Of a stretch of DNA of 64,000 nt, positions 60,759 through 64,000 are shown one piece after another. The first letter of the stretch is position 1. Each line of letters starts with the position of its first letter. The notes below the pieces were generated by a model. The model did no database searches and had not been told where the DNA came from. It saw only the letters and a list, made by a program, of their open reading frames with translations. The stretch is taken from contig NZ_CAXWGX010000027.1 of assembly GCF_964266745.1 (NCBI RefSeq), positions 62,001 to 126,000 on the forward strand, in the 5' to 3' direction. A program made the position numbers and the translations under genes. The DNA is from Propionicimonas sp020161015 (lineage in GTDB: Bacteria > Actinomycetota > Actinomycetes > Propionibacteriales > Propionibacteriaceae).

Positions 60759-60764
60759 TAGGGT
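60759..60764 (+). promoter_or_regulatory. -10 element of smpB
   Basis: TAGGGT lies 31 bases before the smpB ATG, which has a good ribosome site (GGGGGAGGAG from 60781). Confidence 0.35.
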
Positions 60765-60795
60765 TGGCGGACGGACGCGAGGGGGAGGAGCCAGG

Positions 60796-61272
60796 ATGCC
60801 GCGACCACAGGGCAGGGTGCTGGTGGCCCAGAACCGCAAGGCGCACCACGACTACCACCTGCACGACCGCTTCGAGGCGGGGATGGTGCTGACCGGCACC
60901 GAGGTCAAGTCGCTGCGGGCGGGGCGGGCCTCGCTGGTCGACGCCTTCGCCACCGTCGACGACGGAGAGGTGTGGCTGCGCAATGCGCACATCCCCGAGT
61001 ACGCGTTCGGCACCTGGAAGAACCACGCCACCCGGCGCAACCGCAAACTCCTGCTCCACCGCAAGGAGATCGCCAAGCTCGACCGCGAGACCGCCTCGAG
61101 CGGCCGCACGATCGTCCCGCTGGCGATCTACTTCTCCGACGGCTACGCCAAAGTGGAGCTCGCCATCGCGACCGGCAAGCGCGACTGGGACAAGCGCCAG
61201 ACCATCGCCGCCCGGGACGCCGACAGGGAGGCCCAGCGCGAGCTCTCCGCCCGCAACCGGGGCGAACGGTGA
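60796..61272 (+). CDS. smpB: SsrA-binding protein
   Basis: 158 residues. SmpB binds tmRNA and brings it to stalled ribosomes. Family motifs are ARKAHHDY-like NRKAHHDYHLHDRFEAGMVLTGTEVKSLRAG, NAHIPEYAFGTWKNH and the basic C-terminal tail (KGKRDWDKRQ-like GKRDWDKRQTIAARDADRE). Its RNA partner ssrA is at the right edge of the window. Confidence 0.96.
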   Translation: MPRPQGRVLVAQNRKAHHDYHLHDRFEAGMVLTGTEVKSLRAGRASLVDAFATVDDGEVWLRNAHIPEYAFGTWKNHATRRNRKLLLHRKEIAKLDRETASSGRTIVPLAIYFSDGYAKVELAIATGKRDWDKRQTIAARDADREAQRELSARNRGER

Positions 61273-63131
61273 GCGTGCGGGCGCCCGGCCGCTGGCTGGC
61301 TGCGCTCGCCGTCCTCCTGCTCACCGGCTGGATCTCACTGGGGTCCGCAACCGTCGCGTACGCGGCGTCCGGTGACGTCTTCGACCGCTTCGACGTAGTC
61401 GCCACGGTCGACAGCCAGGGCTTCGTGAACGTCACGGAGACGATCGTCCTCCGCTTCGGCGCCTCGTCCGGACGGCACGGCCTCGAGCGCACCCTGATCA
61501 CCAGGGAGCCCGACGGCGACGAGAACGACGTGGTCTACCGGATCGACCGGGTGTCGGTGACCAGCCCCGACCCGGTCTCGACAGAACTCGACACCAGCGA
61601 GCAGGGGAGTGGGCGCACCACCTACCTGCGGATCCGGGTGGGGTCGGCCGACCGGACGATCAGTGCGCCGACGGCCACCTACGTCCTGTCCTACCGGGTG
61701 GCCGGGCTGCTTCGCACCTCCGGCACCTACGACGAGCTCTACTGGGACGTCACGGGCGCCTCGATGCCGACCATCGCGGAGGCCTCAGTACGGGTCGACG
61801 TGCCCGGTGGAGCGCAGGCGGTGTTCTGCTCCGTGGCGATGCCCGGCGAGCGCGGCGACTGCGATTCGGCGGCGGTGACGGCGGGCTCCGGCCGGTTCGC
61901 GGCCACCGGCATCGCCCCGGGCGAGGTGATGACGGTCTCGGTGAAGATCGGCCCGGGCCTCATCGCCGGCAACACCCCGATCCGCGTGGAGAACGCGGAC
62001 ACTGAGAGCGCCCGGCTGGGGAGCTGGCTCCTCGGCGGTTCGCTGGGTGCGGCCGCGCTCGTCCCGTTCGTCGGGTGGTGGTACGTGCGGCGGCGCAGCC
62101 GTGACCTGCGCTTCGAGGGCATGCCCCCGGGCACCTTCCCGCCGCCCGGCGTGGCGGCCCGGGAAGTGCCGTCCGACCCACGCATGGAGGTCCCGGTGTC
62201 GTTCGCGCCGCCCTCGGTGCCGGTCGCCGAGGCGGGGCTACTGCTGGACGGGCAGTCGGACGTGCGCGACACGACCGCGACCCTCGTGCAGCTCGCGGTG
62301 TCGGGGGCCGTCCAACTGCGCAGTGACGCCACCCGGCAGGTCCGGCTCGTCGACGCCTCCCGCGCTCCGGACCGGACGGCGAAGCTGCTGCTGCGCAGCC
62401 TCTTCCCCAAGGGCACCGACCAGGGTGCTCAGGTCGACCTCGGCGAGCCGGGAACGCTGTCCGAGGGGCACCGCAAGGTCACGCAGGCCGTGCAGGAGCG
62501 CTCCCGTGCGGAGGGCTGGTTCCTTCGTGCGCCGGGGGCCGGCTCGGCCCTGGCCGGTCTCGGCGGGCTGTTCTTCCCCGTCCTCGTCGGCGGGATCGTC
62601 GGGGTGGTGTTCCTCGGCCCGCTGCTGCTGATCGTCCTGCCGGTGCTGCTCGCGGTCGTGATCACCGCGCTGGTGGCGCGCTCGAAGCTGAAGCGTGGGC
62701 AGCGCAGCGCGGTCGGGCGTGCGCTCACCGACCAGGTCGAGGGGTTCCGCACCTACCTCGCGACAGCAGAGGCCGAGCAACTGCAGTTCGAGGAGGGCGA
62801 GGACATCTTCAGCAAGTACCTGCCCTGGGCCGTGGCGTTCGACCTCACCGACCGCTGGACCAGGGTGTGCCAGCGGCTGGTCGAGCTCGGGCGCCTGCCC
62901 GCGACCGCGCCCGTCTGGTACTACGGGTCGACCTGGGACTTCGGCTCGCTGGGCCGGCAGTTCGACGACCTCGACTCCTCGGTGGGTTCGTCGATCGCCA
63001 CGCCCGCGCCCACCTTCAGCGAGTCGGGCTTCGGCAGCAGTGGCTCCGCGTTCGACAGCGGCGGATTCTCCAGCGGCGGCGGTGGCTTCTCCGGCGGCGG
63101 TGGAGGCGGCGGGGGCGGCGGCAGCTGGTAG
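61269..63131 (+). CDS. DUF2207 family membrane protein
   Basis: 620 residues. The GTG at 61269 overlaps the smpB stop (GTGA). Signal peptide (LAALAVLLLTGWISLGSATVAYAA), an extracytoplasmic beta-rich DUF2207 domain (about 30-235), one membrane helix (LLGGSLGAAALVPFVGWWYVRRR), a cytoplasmic region, a pair of helices (LAGLGGLFFPVLVGGIVGVVFLGPLLLIVLPVLLAVVITALV) and a Ser/Gly-rich tail ending in a G-run and SW. Function of the family is not established. Confidence 0.85.
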   Translation: MSVRAPGRWLAALAVLLLTGWISLGSATVAYAASGDVFDRFDVVATVDSQGFVNVTETIVLRFGASSGRHGLERTLITREPDGDENDVVYRIDRVSVTSPDPVSTELDTSEQGSGRTTYLRIRVGSADRTISAPTATYVLSYRVAGLLRTSGTYDELYWDVTGASMPTIAEASVRVDVPGGAQAVFCSVAMPGERGDCDSAAVTAGSGRFAATGIAPGEVMTVSVKIGPGLIAGNTPIRVENADTESARLGSWLLGGSLGAAALVPFVGWWYVRRRSRDLRFEGMPPGTFPPPGVAAREVPSDPRMEVPVSFAPPSVPVAEAGLLLDGQSDVRDTTATLVQLAVSGAVQLRSDATRQVRLVDASRAPDRTAKLLLRSLFPKGTDQGAQVDLGEPGTLSEGHRKVTQAVQERSRAEGWFLRAPGAGSALAGLGGLFFPVLVGGIVGVVFLGPLLLIVLPVLLAVVITALVARSKLKRGQRSAVGRALTDQVEGFRTYLATAEAEQLQFEEGEDIFSKYLPWAVAFDLTDRWTRVCQRLVELGRLPATAPVWYYGSTWDFGSLGRQFDDLDSSVGSSIATPAPTFSESGFGSSGSAFDSGGFSSGGGGFSGGGGGGGGGGSW

Positions 63132-63156
63132 GCGACCGCCGCCCGCAGGGGTGCGG

Positions 63157-63525
63157 CTACTTCACTCCGACGAGGTCGCAGACGAAGATCAGCGTCTCTC
63201 CGGGGGCGATGACGCCGCCGGCGCCGCGGTCGCCGTACGCCAGGTGCGGCGGAATCACCAGGCGGCGGCGTCCACCGACCTTCATCCCGACCAGGCCGTC
63301 GTCCCAGCCGGTGATGACGCGCCGCGCGCCGAGGGGGAACACCAGCGGCTGGCCGCGGTCGTAGCTGGAGTCGAACTCCTCGCCGGAGGAGAACGCCACC
63401 CCCACGTAGTGCACGGCGACGGTCTTGCCGGGGACGGCCTCGGGGCCGATGCCCTCCTCGAGGTCGGTGATCTCCAGGTCGGCGGGAGCTGCGCCCTCGG
63501 GCGGGTCGACGAATGGCTTTTCCAT
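63157..63525 (-). CDS. FKBP-type peptidyl-prolyl cis-trans isomerase
   Basis: 122 residues from ATG 63525. The FKBP core is complete: VAVHYVGVAFSSGEEFDSSYDRGQPLVFPLG, VITGWDDGLVGMKVGGRRRLVIPPHLAYGDRG, APGETLIFVCDLVGVK. Aromatic and Asp active-site residues are present. No signal peptide, so cytoplasmic. Convergent with the DUF2207 gene and divergent from ssrA. Confidence 0.92.
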   Translation of the reverse strand: MEKPFVDPPEGAAPADLEITDLEEGIGPEAVPGKTVAVHYVGVAFSSGEEFDSSYDRGQPLVFPLGARRVITGWDDGLVGMKVGGRRRLVIPPHLAYGDRGAGGVIAPGETLIFVCDLVGVK

Positions 63526-63625
63526 GCCCGGCACCCTACCGCCCGCGCGAGGGCTCGCCGGCACGCCTTCACTCGGTCCCGCACCCCGCCCCGCGCCTGG
63601 ATTCGCCCCCCGGCACGACCGCACG

Positions 63626-63631
63626 TATACT
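63626..63631 (+). promoter_or_regulatory. -10 element of ssrA
   Basis: TATACT, 44 bases before the mature 5' end of tmRNA, close to the ideal -10 sequence. Confidence 0.5.
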
Positions 63632-63674
63632 GGAGTGCTGGTCGGGAGTGATCCCGTCCGGTGACAACTCAACA

Positions 63675-64000
63675 GGGGGTGACTGGTTTCGACTTGGGAC
63701 GGTAGTCCCAGGAGAAGCGGGCCGAGGATCCGGGGACATCTCGTTAACGACTCCCGGAAACCAATAAGTGCCAACACACAGCGCACTGACTTCGCTCTCG
63801 CTGCCTGAGCAGTGACCGAAGGGTCAGCCCGGATGCGCCTTCCGTCCGGTTCCTGGCCTCATTCAGAAGGCTTACCGAACTGACCTCGTCCTAGGGTCGG
63901 TCCGGGAGAACTCATAGGGCTGGGCTTGTTCACCACGTGCCGGTGCGAGGGTGAGAGTCGAGAAAACGCCTAGCCGGCTGCGCCCGGAGAAGTCCTGGTT
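63675..64000 (+). ncRNA. ssrA: tmRNA (partial, 5' part)
   Basis: Starts with the conserved GGGGGTGACTGGTTTCGACT of actinobacterial tmRNA. The tag reading frame begins at GCC 63770 and encodes ANTQRTDFALAA before TGA at 63806-63808. The tag ends in ALAA, the proteolysis signal. The 3' tRNA-like half lies partly beyond the window. Partner smpB is upstream. Confidence 0.95.

Overview
The window is high-GC, densely coded DNA from an actinobacterium, probably of the Propionibacteriales (inference). Supporting features are a FasR-FabD-FabH-AcpP-FabF-AccD fatty-acid operon, aceE followed by a DUF3052 gene, a DUF3145 gene, a Hanks-type kinase, the ftsE-ftsX-M23-smpB-ssrA order, many GTG starts and a tmRNA tag ending in ALAA. 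The two flanks (1-15119 and about 52600-64000) look like core chromosome. The middle 37 kb looks like accessory DNA inserted at a tRNA-Val gene.

Left core (1-15119): the end of a DUF3145 gene and a terminator repeat cluster; the leftward fatty-acid operon with its PucR-type activator; a DUF1801 gene; a PHP-domain protein; pyruvate dehydrogenase E1 (aceE) and DUF3052; a tyrosine-phosphatase-like, probable lipoprotein; a membrane Ser/Thr kinase; and tRNA-Val(TAC).

Island 1 (15120-35178) lies between the 3' end of tRNA-Val and a 23-bp duplicate of that end. It holds an RHH/BrnT-like toxin-antitoxin pair, an AlpA/Xis-like protein, a 1280-residue MobF relaxase, an iteron/repeat region that may be oriT or an origin, a metal-ion cassette, an IS256-family element and a tyrosine integrase beside the right att copy. 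The cassette comprises an ABC ATPase with AAA-associated domain, a double permease, an ArsR sensor, an Nramp-related transporter with an A-P-W motif, an MgtE-N/CBS protein, a small membrane protein and an MgtA-type ATPase. Two divergent short reading frames with strong Shine-Dalgarno sites and related N-termini precede the ABC and Nramp genes, and a third lies just before mgtA. With no type IV secretion genes, this looks like an integrative mobilisable element carrying Mg2+/divalent-cation homeostasis genes.

Island 2 (about 35179-52460) runs to a third, degenerate att-like sequence. After an IS3 fragment it carries a surface-polysaccharide locus: an LCP ligase, a PglF/E/C/D-like set (di-N-acetyl-bacillosamine-type sugar synthesis, activation and transfer to lipid), a UDP-sugar epimerase and dehydrogenase, three glycosyltransferases, two paralogous secreted beta-helix proteins, a flippase and a polymerase. 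No integrase remains.

Right core (about 52600-64000): a secreted protein of eight carboxypeptidase-regulatory-like repeats, a nucleotidyltransferase, prfB, ftsE, ftsX, an M23 peptidase, smpB, a DUF2207 protein, an FKBP isomerase and the 5' part of ssrA (tmRNA).
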